Assembly (NCBI GenBank): GCA_034434835.1
Contig: DAOTXX010000070.1
Span: 62,001-126,000, forward strand
Origin: JBGLNJ01 sp034434835
GTDB lineage: Bacteria > Chloroflexota > Anaerolineae > Fen-1058
Direction: 5' to 3'
Length of the DNA stretch: 64,000 bases
The notes below the pieces were generated by a model, which did no database searches, was not told where the DNA came from, and worked only from the letters and a program-made list of their open reading frames with translations. The position numbers and the translations under genes were made by a program. The stretch's first letter is position 1, and each line of letters begins with the position of its first letter. Shown piece after piece: positions 34,721-43,522 of this stretch.

Positions 34721-35851
34721 GTGATGTGGCGCATGATATATGAGCAGCGTCTAACCCGGCTGGTAAAGGACGCCCTCAAGCGCGTATGGCGTTTTGGGGT
34801 GCGGATGGATGTGGCTGCCGTTCTCATCGTCCTGGTGTTGCTCGCTGCGGCGCTTGGCTCTTGCTTTCCCCAGCTTTCGTCATCCACCATGAGCGATACA
34901 GACCGATGGACTCGCTGGGAAACAGACACACGCGTGAGATACGGCGCGCTGACGGATGCGCTTGTCGCCGGAGGAGTATTCCGCTGGTTTCAATCTCCGG
35001 TTTTTCTGATCTCTCTGGCGTTGTTGACAGTTGCCACGTTGGCCTGCGCCCTCGACCGCTGGCCGCGAGTATGGAGACGAGTATTTCGTCAATCGGTGCG
35101 TTGTCCCGATCTCGTGTTTGAAGCTGCGCCACACGCAGCCGGTCTGGTTGCGCCGCCCAACACCTCTCTCGTTCACGTCATCCAAGCGAAATTGGAATCG
35201 CGGGGTTTTCGTGTGCGTTCGGAAGCTGCTGACGGCAGCGTTTATGTGCGAGGAGATCGCAATCGCTTTGCCCCTTTGGCGACACTGCTCAACCATCTGG
35301 CGGTGCTGCTTTTGTTGTTGGGGGCAGTGCTGAGCAGTGGATATGGCTGGCGAGAGGAATGGACGATTGGGCCAGGCGCTACGATCCAGGTTGGGCACGA
35401 GAGCGGTGTGGCACTGCGCCATGAAGGATTCACTATCACGCGCTATCCCGATGGCAACGTCGCCGCCTACGAAGCCCAAGTCGCTGTCATCCAAAACGGC
35501 CGGATAGATCGCCGCAATGTGCGGGTCAACGGGCCATTGAGTTACAATGGTATTGGATTTTCCTTGCAGGGTTTTCGAAAAGTCGAAGATAGCTATGAGG
35601 TGACGTTGCTGGCTGTGTACGATCCAGGTTATGGCTGGGTCGTCGTGGCGGGATTGCTGCTGCTGTTGGGACTGGCAGTGATTTTCAACTATCGTTATTG
35701 TTGTATCCGTGTCCGGATCGGATCCGACGGGCGATTGCGTCTGGCCGGAGAGGCTGGCAGATACGCCAGCGATTTTGAGCGCGAGTTTGCGACGCTGGTG
35801 CAAGAGATCGAGCGCGCAATGGGAGGCGAGAGGGAAAAGCCGGGATGTTGA
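34721..35851 (+). CDS. resB: ResB-like cytochrome c biogenesis protein
   Basis: A 376-residue membrane protein of the ResB/Ccs1 family. It has spans at DVAAVLIVLVLLAAALGSCF, PVFLISLALLTVATLACAL, PLATLLNHLAVLLLLLGAVL and GYGWVVVAGLLLLLGLAVIF, with an extracytoplasmic domain between the last two (WTIGPGATIQVGHESGVALR, VNGPLSYNGIGFSLQGF). ResB and CcsA (ResC) together carry heme across the membrane and attach it to CXXCH motifs in system II cytochrome c maturation. Start at GTG 34721 or ATG 34724: both share a GGGAG upstream. Its end overlaps the ccsA start by seven bases. The next gene encodes an exported protein with a CSACH motif, a possible client. Confidence 0.88.
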   Translation: MMWRMIYEQRLTRLVKDALKRVWRFGVRMDVAAVLIVLVLLAAALGSCFPQLSSSTMSDTDRWTRWETDTRVRYGALTDALVAGGVFRWFQSPVFLISLALLTVATLACALDRWPRVWRRVFRQSVRCPDLVFEAAPHAAGLVAPPNTSLVHVIQAKLESRGFRVRSEAADGSVYVRGDRNRFAPLATLLNHLAVLLLLLGAVLSSGYGWREEWTIGPGATIQVGHESGVALRHEGFTITRYPDGNVAAYEAQVAVIQNGRIDRRNVRVNGPLSYNGIGFSLQGFRKVEDSYEVTLLAVYDPGYGWVVVAGLLLLLGLAVIFNYRYCCIRVRIGSDGRLRLAGEAGRYASDFEREFATLVQEIERAMGGEREKPGC

Positions 35852-36660
35852 TCGGATTGGCTTACGTGATGCTGTGGCTGGCCGTTCCTGCATACTTGGT
35901 CCATACAAGATTGGGCAGGCGGCTGACGGGTTGGTCCGCTGTGGGGATAGCGATCATTGCCTGGGGCTTGTTGGCAGCGGGATTGCTGGAACGTGGGCTG
36001 ACAGCCGGCCATTGGCCGCTGACGAATCGCTACGAGTTTGCCCTCTGTTTTGCGTGGGCCGTCCTCACAGTTTATTTGTTGTTGGAGGCTAGTTGGCGCG
36101 AGCAGCGAGCAGGGGCCTTTGTGTCGGCGGTCGCTCTGCTGGCCTCGACGTTTGCCGTGACACGCTCCGCTGCCGAGCAGGCCATCACGCCGCTCTTGCC
36201 GGCGCTGCGCTCGGTCTGGTTACAAATCCACGTGTTGAGCGCGCTTGGAGGCTATGGCGCCTTTGGCGTGGCGGCGGGTCTGGGCGTGGCGCGACTGTTG
36301 CAGCGCGCGTTGCCTGACCAGAGTGAGCTTGCGTGGTTGCCGCCCGTCGCAGAGAGCGAGCGAGCGATGGGGCGAGCGGTCGCTTTAGGCTTTCCCTGGC
36401 TAACGCTGAGTATTCTGACTGGCGCGATCTGGGCGCAGAATGTTTGGGGCCGTTATTGGGGATGGGATCCCAAAGAGACTTGGGCGTTGGTCACCTGGCT
36501 GTGGTATCTTTTGATCTTACACGTGAGGACGCTGCGTGGCTGGCATGGTCGGCGATGGGCGGGATTGGTTATCGCGGGCCTGGGTGTGGTGATCTTTACC
36601 TTCATCGGTGTACCCTGGCTGGTGCGCACCGTGCGACTGGAAAGCCTGCACGGGTTCTGA
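35845..36660 (+). CDS. ccsA: CcsA/ResC-like cytochrome c heme lyase subunit
   Basis: A 271-residue protein with about eight membrane spans. It carries the heme-handling tryptophan-rich WWD motif, seen as WGRYWGWDPKETWAL, and conserved His residues in flanking loops (HWPLTNRYE, QIHVLSALGGYG, LILHVRTLRGWHG). It partners ResB in system II cytochrome c maturation. The ATG at 35845 lies within the end of resB, consistent with translational coupling. The second exported radical SAM gene begins 21 bases after its stop. Confidence 0.88.
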   Translation: MLIGLAYVMLWLAVPAYLVHTRLGRRLTGWSAVGIAIIAWGLLAAGLLERGLTAGHWPLTNRYEFALCFAWAVLTVYLLLEASWREQRAGAFVSAVALLASTFAVTRSAAEQAITPLLPALRSVWLQIHVLSALGGYGAFGVAAGLGVARLLQRALPDQSELAWLPPVAESERAMGRAVALGFPWLTLSILTGAIWAQNVWGRYWGWDPKETWALVTWLWYLLILHVRTLRGWHGRRWAGLVIAGLGVVIFTFIGVPWLVRTVRLESLHGF

Positions 36661-36681
36661 TGTATGGCGCAGAGGTGTGAA

Positions 36682-37956
36682 ATGAGCGGCATCACGCGAC
36701 GGCAATTCTTGACAGGCGTGGGGGCGTTGGTCGCCTGTGGCGTTGGAGCGGCAGCCGGGCTGAGTGGCAATCGCTGGTGGGAGCGGCCAGAGACCTTTTC
36801 CCCGGTTACAGTCGGGGAGGGTAGGGGGGAAGTCAAGCCTCCCAATCCTTGGTCTGTGGAAGCTCGCTATTACGCCTCGTTCGCCGCCGAAGGATCGCTC
36901 AACTGTTCAGCTTGCCACAGCGCGCCGGAAGGACCGTTGCCGGTTTCGTATTGCCATATCCCGCACACGGGCAACTATGTTCAGTGTCACCTGTGCCCAC
37001 ACCGTTGCATCATCGCGGATGGCGAACGAGGCACTTGCCGGGTGCGAGAAAATCGGAATGGCCGGTTGTACTCGATGGTCTATGGCAACCCTTGTGCCGT
37101 TCAGGTTGATCCCATCGAGAAAAAACCCTTTTATCACTATCTGCCCACCTCGGCGGCTTTCTCTATCGCCACAGCCGGTTGTAACCTGCGTTGCCTATAT
37201 TGCCAGAACTGGACCATCTCTCAATTTCCGCCAGAAGAAACAGACAATGTCGATCTCCCACCAGAGGGAGTGGTTCGCGCTGCCGTGAGGTCCAACGCGC
37301 CCGTAATCGCCTACACCTACTCTGAGCCGACCGCCTTTTACGAATACATGCTCGCCACGGCGCGGCTGGCGCGCGAGGCCGGGTTACGCAGTGTCGTCAT
37401 CTCGGCTGGCTTTATCAACCCCGAGCCGCTGCGCGAACTTTGTCAGACGGTCGATGCGATCAAGATTGATCTCAAGGGGTACGATCAGGATTTTTACCGC
37501 AAGGTATGCAGCGCGGAGCTTGAGCCGGTGCTGGAGGCCATTCGAACCATCCACCGGGCCGGGGTGCATCTGGAGATCGTCAACCTGGTCGTGCCGACGC
37601 TGAACGATCAACTGGATCAACTGCGCGCGCTGGCGCGATGGCTGACGCGCGAGATCAGCCCCAATGTGCCGCTCCACTTTTCGCGCTTTATGCCGCAATA
37701 CAAATTAGCCAACCTGCCACCGACGCCGGTCGAGACGCTGGAAAAAGCGCGCCAGATCGCTTTGGAAGAAGGGATGCGTTTTGTGTACGTGGGAAACGTC
37801 CCAGGCCACCCGGGCGACAACACCTACTGTCCAGCCTGCAGCAAGCCCATCATCGTGAGGCAGGGCTTTGCTGTGACCGAGTACCAGCTCAAGGGAAACA
37901 AGTGCGCTTATTGTGGCGAGCCGATCCCAGGCGTCTGGTGGCCTGATCGAGCGTGA
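36682..37956 (+). CDS. AmmeMemoRadiSam-type radical SAM protein with Tat signal and a CXXCH motif (paralog 2)
   Basis: A 424-residue protein. The Tat-type signal is ITRRQFLTGVGALVACG, with a possible lipobox Cys19. At residues 75-79 is CSACH, a heme-c attachment motif, in a Cys/His-rich stretch absent from paralog 1 (CSACHSAPEG ... SYCHIPH). The AmrS-like core follows: CHLCPHRC, GERGTCRV, radical SAM C167, C171 and C174 (GCNLRCLYCQNW), TYSEPTAFYEYM, and a C-terminal CPAC/CAYC pair. The ATG at 36682 has GAGG six bases upstream; 36664 is an alternative. It sits directly after ccsA and before the Memo/AMMECR1 fusion, so the four genes look like one operon. Residues about 38-52 derive from a repeat-like sequence. 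Confidence 0.84.
   Translation: MSGITRRQFLTGVGALVACGVGAAAGLSGNRWWERPETFSPVTVGEGRGEVKPPNPWSVEARYYASFAAEGSLNCSACHSAPEGPLPVSYCHIPHTGNYVQCHLCPHRCIIADGERGTCRVRENRNGRLYSMVYGNPCAVQVDPIEKKPFYHYLPTSAAFSIATAGCNLRCLYCQNWTISQFPPEETDNVDLPPEGVVRAAVRSNAPVIAYTYSEPTAFYEYMLATARLAREAGLRSVVISAGFINPEPLRELCQTVDAIKIDLKGYDQDFYRKVCSAELEPVLEAIRTIHRAGVHLEIVNLVVPTLNDQLDQLRALARWLTREISPNVPLHFSRFMPQYKLANLPPTPVETLEKARQIALEEGMRFVYVGNVPGHPGDNTYCPACSKPIIVRQGFAVTEYQLKGNKCAYCGEPIPGVWWPDRA
36797..36842. repeat. F4-like repeat inside the second exported radical SAM gene
   Basis: CCTTTTCCCCGGTTACAG faces GTCGGGGAGGGTAGGGGGGAAG in the linker after the signal peptide. It is weaker than the jetD case but of the same G/C-run type. Confidence 0.45.
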
Positions 37957-37967
37957 GGGAGGTCGGG

Positions 37968-39506
37968 ATGAAGAAACATGCCTGCGGCTTGAAACCTCTC
38001 TTGATGTTGGCTGTCTGCATTGTGCTTCATTCTGCCTGCATTGCGCCGACGGCCACGCCGGCGACAATTGCGCCATTCCCATCACCCGCGATTTCTCTCA
38101 CCGTGCCCTCAGGTCGAGTCCACCGCGTCGAGTTTGCCGGTTCCTGGTATCCTGGCAATCGTGATGAGCTGGCCCAGACAGTGGACAAGCTGCTTACAGC
38201 AGTTGTTCCGGTGGATGGCGATCCCATCGCCCTTATCGTCCCTCATGCAGGCTACGTTTACTCCGGCCCGGTCGCCGCGTATGGGTTCAAGCAATTGGAG
38301 GGAAAACCGTACGAGGTCGCCGTCATCATTGCCGCCGATCACCAGATGCCTCTCGCGCGCCCTGTCGCCGTCTGGGCCGAGGGTGGATTCGAGACGCCGC
38401 TGGGGATTGTGCCGGTGGATGTCCAACTGGCGCGGGCGCTCATGGCGGCCGAGCCGCGCATCACCTTCGACACGGCAGCTTTTTCGGGAGAGCACGTCAT
38501 CGAGATCGAGCTGCCTTTTCTTCAGCGCGTGTGCCCGGGGTGCAGCATAGTGCCGGTGCTGATGGGCGCTGATGATGATGCGACCGTCCAGATGGTCGCA
38601 AAGGCTTTGCTCTCGGTGCTGCGTGGACGCCGAGCCGTGATAGTGGCCTCGTCGGATCTCTCACATTATCCGACACGAGAAGCTGCGCTGTGGGTGGATG
38701 GGGCGACGCTGGCGGCCATTGAGACGGGCGATCCGGCGCGCGTGCAAGGAACGATTGCGGCGCTGATGAAGGTGGGCGTCCCCAACCTGGCGACGTGTGC
38801 TTGCGGCGAGGGGCCGATCCGGGCCGCCATGCAGGTCGCGCGCGGACTTGGCGCCGACACGACGACGATCCTCCGCTACGCCAATTCCGCGGATTCCCCC
38901 CTCGGAGACCCTACCCAGGTGGTGGGCTATGGTGCTGTGATGTTCTGGCGCTATGCCCCGCCTGATCTGACGCAAGCTCGAAAGCAAGAACTGCTCGATC
39001 TGGCCCGCGCGGCCATCACAGAATACCTCAAGACCGGCCGCGTCCCCGATGTCAAGACGGACGATCCAGTGTTGATTCGACGCTCAGGCGCCTTTGTCAC
39101 GCTGAAGGAGAATGGCGAGTTGCGCGGCTGCATCGGTCACATGCGCGCCGACACGCCACTGTATCGAGTCGTGCAAGAGATGGCGGCTTCTGCCGCGACT
39201 TCTGATCCGCGCTTCCCGCCGATGAAGGTGGATGAACTGAGCAAGGTACATATCGAAATCTCGGTACTCTCGCCGCTGCGCCGTATCACAGACGCACAAC
39301 AAATACAGGTCGGTACGCATGGGCTGATGATCCTACAAGGCGAGCGACAGGGAGTGCTCCTGCCCCAGGTGCCGATTGAACAGGGATGGAGCCGAGACGA
39401 ATACCTCGAAGGGTTGTGCCGAAAGGCTAGCCTCCCGACTGGCTGCTGGCGGGAGGCGGAGCAAGCGTCGTTGTATGCGTTCACCGCGGTGGTGTTTGGG
39501 GAGTGA
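37968..39506 (+). CDS. Exported Memo-AMMECR1 fusion lipoprotein (AmmeMemoRadiSam proteins B and A)
   Basis: A 512-residue fusion. A lipoprotein signal (LLMLAVCIVLHSAC) ends at Cys24, then comes a Thr/Pro linker. Residues about 50-330 are the Memo domain: EFAGSWYPGNRDEL, IALIVPHAGYVYSGPVAAYG, FSGEHVIEIELPFLQ, VIVASSDLSHYPTRE, with His/Asp/Cys residues of the dioxygenase-like metal site. Residues about 335-512 are AMMECR1, marked by LKENGELRGCIGHM and PRFPPM. The three families co-occur with a radical SAM partner in a system of unknown function. The ATG at 37968 has GGAGG five bases upstream. It follows paralog 2 by 11 bases. The lipoprotein signal places this half of the system outside the membrane too. 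Confidence 0.88.
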   Translation: MKKHACGLKPLLMLAVCIVLHSACIAPTATPATIAPFPSPAISLTVPSGRVHRVEFAGSWYPGNRDELAQTVDKLLTAVVPVDGDPIALIVPHAGYVYSGPVAAYGFKQLEGKPYEVAVIIAADHQMPLARPVAVWAEGGFETPLGIVPVDVQLARALMAAEPRITFDTAAFSGEHVIEIELPFLQRVCPGCSIVPVLMGADDDATVQMVAKALLSVLRGRRAVIVASSDLSHYPTREAALWVDGATLAAIETGDPARVQGTIAALMKVGVPNLATCACGEGPIRAAMQVARGLGADTTTILRYANSADSPLGDPTQVVGYGAVMFWRYAPPDLTQARKQELLDLARAAITEYLKTGRVPDVKTDDPVLIRRSGAFVTLKENGELRGCIGHMRADTPLYRVVQEMAASAATSDPRFPPMKVDELSKVHIEISVLSPLRRITDAQQIQVGTHGLMILQGERQGVLLPQVPIEQGWSRDEYLEGLCRKASLPTGCWREAEQASLYAFTAVVFGE

Positions 39507-39585
39507 GAGGAGTGATCAATCTTGAGCAACACTATGCCTTGCTGCGCAATCTGTCGAGCCAGCGAGCGCTGTTCGGGCGCACACG

Positions 39586-41079
39586 TCAAGCCGAGGCCTC
39601 AAACGTCGGCTTGAGGGCCGGGTACAGTGCCTGATAATGGGGATAGCGACGACGATAGATTTCTGCTTGTTGTTCATTGGGCCGGGTTTGCCCTATCACC
39701 TTGACCGTGGCCGCGCAGGCCGAAGGCACATCCGCCCACACTCGCGCGCCCACGCCAGCCAGCAAAGCTGCACCGTAAGCTGCCCCCTCGGTCGTATTGA
39801 CGGTGACCAGCTCCACTTCCAATACACTGGCGAGGATTTGCCGCCACAGCGCGCTTTTGGCGCCGCCGCCCGAAACCCGCACTTGGTGAATCTCACCCAG
39901 CCCCGCTTGCTGGATCAGCGTAAAGCTGTCTTTGATGCCAAAGGCAACCCCTTCCAGCACCGCGCGGGTCATGTGAGCGCGGGTATGTCGCAGCGTCAGC
40001 CCGACCCACGCGCTGCGCGCCAGCGGATCGGGATAAGGTGTGCGCTCTCCACTCAGATAGGGCAAGAAGAGCAAGCCCTCACTTCCGGCCGGCACGGCCT
40101 CGGCCTCGGCAGTCAATGTGTCAAAGCTTTCGTGGGGAGCCAGGGTGTCACGATACCACTGCAGGCTTCCGGCAGCGCTGAGCATCACGCCCATCAGGTG
40201 CCAGCGTCCCGGCAGCGCGTGACAAAATGCATGGAGTCGCCCGCGCGGCTCGATCAGCGGCTCGGGCGTGGCCGCAAACACCACGCCCGAAGTGCCCAGG
40301 GTCAAGGCGATGATGCCGGGCTGCACCACACCAACCCCCACCGCCTGCGCGGACTGATCGCCTCCCCCGGCCACCACCGGTGTGCCGGCCGCCAGGCCAG
40401 TTTCGGCAGCCGCCCGGCTGGTGACCAACCCGGTGACTTCAGGGCCTTCGTAAGTTGGGGGCAACCAGACCTCTGGGATGCCCAGTGCCTCAAGCACCTC
40501 TTTGGACCAGGTGCGCTTTTTCAGGTCGAACAAGATCGTGCCCGATCCATCGGCCTTGTCCATCGCAAACGAGTCGGTCAGCCGGTAGCGCACATAGTCT
40601 TTGGGGAGCAGAATGTGGCGCGCGCGGGCATAAACGTCCGGCTCGTTTTGCTGGACCCACAGAATCTTGGGCGCAGTAAAGCCGGTCAACGCGTCGTTGC
40701 CGGTGATCCGAATCAGACGCTCCACGCCCAGCCGTGCGCGGATGTCATCGCATTGCGCCCCGGTGCGCTGATCGTTCCACAGGATCGCCGGGCGCAGCAC
40801 CTCGCCGCGCTCGTCCAGGAGAACCAGCCCGTGCATCTGCCCGGTCAGGCCCACCGCGGCAACAGCCGATCCGGACACGCCTGCCTGCTCCAGCGCCAGG
40901 CGGATGCTGCGGCTGGTCCCCGCCCACCATTCCTGTGGGTCTTGCTCGGACCACAGCGGACGAGGAGTGGAAAGCGTCAGGGGCGTCGTCGCGCTGGCAA
41001 CTACCGTTCCCTGTGTATCAATCAACAGCGCTTTGGCGCCGGTGGTGGAAACGTCAATCCCTAATAGCAAGTTGGGCAT
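39586..41079 (-). CDS. xylB: Xylulokinase
   Basis: A 497-residue FGGY-family kinase that phosphorylates D-xylulose to D-xylulose 5-phosphate. The N-terminal phosphate loop is LLGIDVSTTGAKALLID, the substrate-side motif GLTGQMHGLVLLDE, then PAILWNDQRT, and the C-terminal ATP-site glycines are in VRVSGGGAKSALWRQILASV. Length and motifs fit XylB. The ATG at 41079 has GGAG six bases upstream. It is the last gene of the xylan locus, 297 repeat-rich bases after the GH3 gene. It is probably the shared kinase for D-xylulose made by xylose isomerase and by D-lyxose isomerase. Confidence 0.92.
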   Translation of the reverse strand: MPNLLLGIDVSTTGAKALLIDTQGTVVASATTPLTLSTPRPLWSEQDPQEWWAGTSRSIRLALEQAGVSGSAVAAVGLTGQMHGLVLLDERGEVLRPAILWNDQRTGAQCDDIRARLGVERLIRITGNDALTGFTAPKILWVQQNEPDVYARARHILLPKDYVRYRLTDSFAMDKADGSGTILFDLKKRTWSKEVLEALGIPEVWLPPTYEGPEVTGLVTSRAAAETGLAAGTPVVAGGGDQSAQAVGVGVVQPGIIALTLGTSGVVFAATPEPLIEPRGRLHAFCHALPGRWHLMGVMLSAAGSLQWYRDTLAPHESFDTLTAEAEAVPAGSEGLLFLPYLSGERTPYPDPLARSAWVGLTLRHTRAHMTRAVLEGVAFGIKDSFTLIQQAGLGEIHQVRVSGGGAKSALWRQILASVLEVELVTVNTTEGAAYGAALLAGVGARVWADVPSACAATVKVIGQTRPNEQQAEIYRRRYPHYQALYPALKPTFEASA

Positions 41080-41156
41080 GGCTCACTCCAAGACCTATAC
41101 TGTCAGCGGTCGTAAACTTTCACTCTGTCTGCAAGCAATTGGCCGTCATACACTGC

Positions 41157-41345
41157 CATTGCGAGCGCCCAAAGGGCGCGAAGCAATCTCTTTGGCTCGC
41201 TGGAGATTACTTCGGCCTTCGGCCTCGCAATGACAAAATGAAACTTGGCCGCGCCGAGTATATACTGGTCGGAAATGATTTCAGTGCAATCGGAGTCAAG
41301 GCTTTAGCCGGAATTAGCCGCAAGAACCGGCTGAAGCCTCGATTC
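41157..41345. repeat. Palindromic repeats in the xylB leader (F3 copy plus a second hairpin)
   Basis: An F3 element spans 41157-41234 (CATTGCGAGCGCCC ... GAAGCAATCTC ... GAGATTACTTCG ... CTCGCAATGAC). A second imperfect hairpin near 41300-41336 pairs AGGCTTTAGCCGG with CCGGCTGAAGCCT. They fill the 41080-41376 gap, and no gene is seen there. Confidence 0.7.
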
Positions 41346-41376
41346 CAATGCACCCGTTTGATTTCTGCTCAGTATA

Positions 41377-43488
41377 TCAGGATTTGATCTGAAACTCGCC
41401 CGTCAGTCGAATATCTGCGGACGAACTGCCAATCAACACCTGAACTGTTCCAGGTTCGACCACAAATCCGCTCTCGCCATAGTAGGCGAGTTGGCTGGCC
41501 TCTAGCGTGAATGTGACGGCCTTGCTCTCACCCGGCGCAAGTGAAACGCGCTGAAAGCCTCTCAGCTCTTTGACCGGCCGCGTCACCTTCGAGTTGGGAT
41601 AGCGCACGTAAAGCTGAACGACCTCATCGCCAGCGCGTTCGCCGCAGTTCTTGACTTGTAGGCTGAGGCAGAGCTGCCCATCCGCCGGGATCGCAGACGC
41701 GCTCATCTGCAAGCGATCGTATTCAAAGCGCGTATAGCTGAGGCCATAGCCGAACGGATAGAGCGGTGTTTGCGTCATGTAACGATACGTGCGGCCAACC
41801 ATACTGTAATCGTCGAACGGTGGCAGTTGATCAACGGACTGGTAGAACGTGATGGGCAGGCGGCCAGCCGGGTTGGCCTGGCCGAACAAGACATCGGCGA
41901 CGGCCGCGCCGCCTTCCTGGCCCGGATACCACACCAACACGATCGCTTCCACCAGGTCGGCAATGTCGCCTAACGCGATCGCGCTGCCGCCGGCCAGCAC
42001 CAGCACGACCTTGGCGCCCGCGGCGACGAGTTGCCGGATCAAGTCCTCTTGCGCCCGAGGCAGGCCGATGTTGACGCGGTCGCCCGTTTCTTCTGCCAGG
42101 ATCGCCTCGCCTTCTTCGCCTTCCATCAGCGGCGACGTGCCCATACACGCGATCACCAGGTCACACGAGGCGGCTCCATGTGCTGCATAGTTGAGCGGGT
42201 TGCGATTCGGCTGCGTGAGCGTGGAGCCGGGGCGATAGTCCACGCGCACACCTTCCGGCACGTGGCTGACGATGCCTTCCAGCATCGTCGTGAGTGTATC
42301 GCTGACCCCATAATAGTTGCCGAGCAAGGTATTCGCATCGGCGGCGTGGGGGCCGGTGATAAAGATCCGGCGGATGCCCGGCGCAATGGGCAGAATGTTG
42401 TTCTTGTTCTTGAGCAAGACGATGGATTCGACTGCCGCCTGGTGCGCGAGCGCGCGATGCTCCGCGCCATTGATGACGCTGGGTGGAATCAAAGCGTATG
42501 GAACCATTTCCGGCGGATCGAACTGCCCCAGCTTGAAGCGCGAGGTCAAGACGCGCACCAGCGCACGGTCAATCTCTACTTCAGTGACCAGTCCGCGTTG
42601 AACAGCCGTGCCCAGTTGCTCAAACACGCCGCCACAGTCCAGGTCACAGCCCCGCTTGATCGCCAGCGCAGCCGATTCGGGCGCATCCGCCGTGACGTGA
42701 TGATGAAGGTGTATATCGGCCAACGCGCCACAGTCGGAAACGACATGGCCTTGGAACTTCCACTCACCGCGCAGAATGTCGCCGAGGAGTTTCTGGCTGG
42801 CACAGCACGGCTCGCCATTGACGCGACTGTACGCCCCCATCACCGCTTCGACCCTGGCCTGGGTGACGAGTTGCTTGAAGGCAGGCAGGTACGTCTCTCT
42901 CAAATCGCGCTCCGAGACACACGCGTTAAAGTGGTGGCGGTATTTTTCCGGGCCGCTGTGGGCGGCAAAGTGCTTGGCACACGCGGCTGTCTTGAGATAC
43001 TTGGGATGATCGCCCTGAAGACCGCGCACAAACGCCGAGGCCATCTCGCCCGTGAGGAACGGGTCTTCGCCCCACGTCTCTTGTCCACGTCCCCAGCGCG
43101 GATCGCGAAAGATGTTGATGTTGGGTGACCACACATGCAGCCCTTGATACTGCATCGAGAATCCATGACGACGCACCGCCTCATGATATTTGGCGCGTGC
43201 TTCGTCACCGATGGCAGAGGCCACCCGCTGGATCAGCGCCGGGTTCCACATTGCGGCCAGGCCGATCGCCTGAGGGAACACGGTCGCGCGCCCATTGCGC
43301 GCCACGCCGTGCAGCGCTTCACTCCAGTAATTGTAAGCGGGGATGCCCAGACGTGGAATCGTAGGCGCTTCAAAGACCAACTGTCCGATCTTTTCCGAGA
43401 GCGTGAGGCGCGAGACCAAGTCCCTGACGCGCGCCTCGATAGGCAGAGTAGAGTCTTGAAAAGGCAACCGTCGTGTGTTGTTATCCAT
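41377..43488 (-). CDS. GH3 beta-glycosidase, probable beta-xylosidase
   Basis: A 703-residue GH3 enzyme with no signal peptide, so it acts on imported oligosaccharides in the cytoplasm. The N-terminal barrel shows NYWSEALHGVARNGRATVFP, FRDPRWGRGQETWGEDP and the nucleophile motif HVVSDCGAL (Asp). The second domain contains IVLLKNKNNILPIAPG and CMGTSPLMEGEEGE. A fibronectin-III-like C-terminal domain follows YPFGYGLSYTRFEYD. It is about 60 percent alike by eye to the GH3 at 47108-49252. Its place between xylA and xylB points to beta-xylosidase or arabinofuranosidase-like activity. The start is ATG 43488 or 43500; neither ribosome site is ideal. Confidence 0.88.
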   Translation of the reverse strand: MDNNTRRLPFQDSTLPIEARVRDLVSRLTLSEKIGQLVFEAPTIPRLGIPAYNYWSEALHGVARNGRATVFPQAIGLAAMWNPALIQRVASAIGDEARAKYHEAVRRHGFSMQYQGLHVWSPNINIFRDPRWGRGQETWGEDPFLTGEMASAFVRGLQGDHPKYLKTAACAKHFAAHSGPEKYRHHFNACVSERDLRETYLPAFKQLVTQARVEAVMGAYSRVNGEPCCASQKLLGDILRGEWKFQGHVVSDCGALADIHLHHHVTADAPESAALAIKRGCDLDCGGVFEQLGTAVQRGLVTEVEIDRALVRVLTSRFKLGQFDPPEMVPYALIPPSVINGAEHRALAHQAAVESIVLLKNKNNILPIAPGIRRIFITGPHAADANTLLGNYYGVSDTLTTMLEGIVSHVPEGVRVDYRPGSTLTQPNRNPLNYAAHGAASCDLVIACMGTSPLMEGEEGEAILAEETGDRVNIGLPRAQEDLIRQLVAAGAKVVLVLAGGSAIALGDIADLVEAIVLVWYPGQEGGAAVADVLFGQANPAGRLPITFYQSVDQLPPFDDYSMVGRTYRYMTQTPLYPFGYGLSYTRFEYDRLQMSASAIPADGQLCLSLQVKNCGERAGDEVVQLYVRYPNSKVTRPVKELRGFQRVSLAPGESKAVTFTLEASQLAYYGESGFVVEPGTVQVLIGSSSADIRLTGEFQIKS

Positions 43489-43522
43489 GCGATGTGTCAT
43501 CCTCTCGGATACTGTTGGGCGC

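Noticed and set aside
34727..35908. Long minus-strand frame opposite resB
   Set aside because: It is Ser/Gln/Arg-rich with no domain, and lies antisense to a well-supported membrane protein.
39512..39634. A 40-residue frame (VINLEQHYALLRNLSSQRALFG...) starting at GTG behind GAGAGGA after the Memo-AMMECR1 gene
   Set aside because: It overlaps the 3' end of xylB and has no recognisable product. It may be the leftover 5' end of a lost gene, but evidence is too thin to call.
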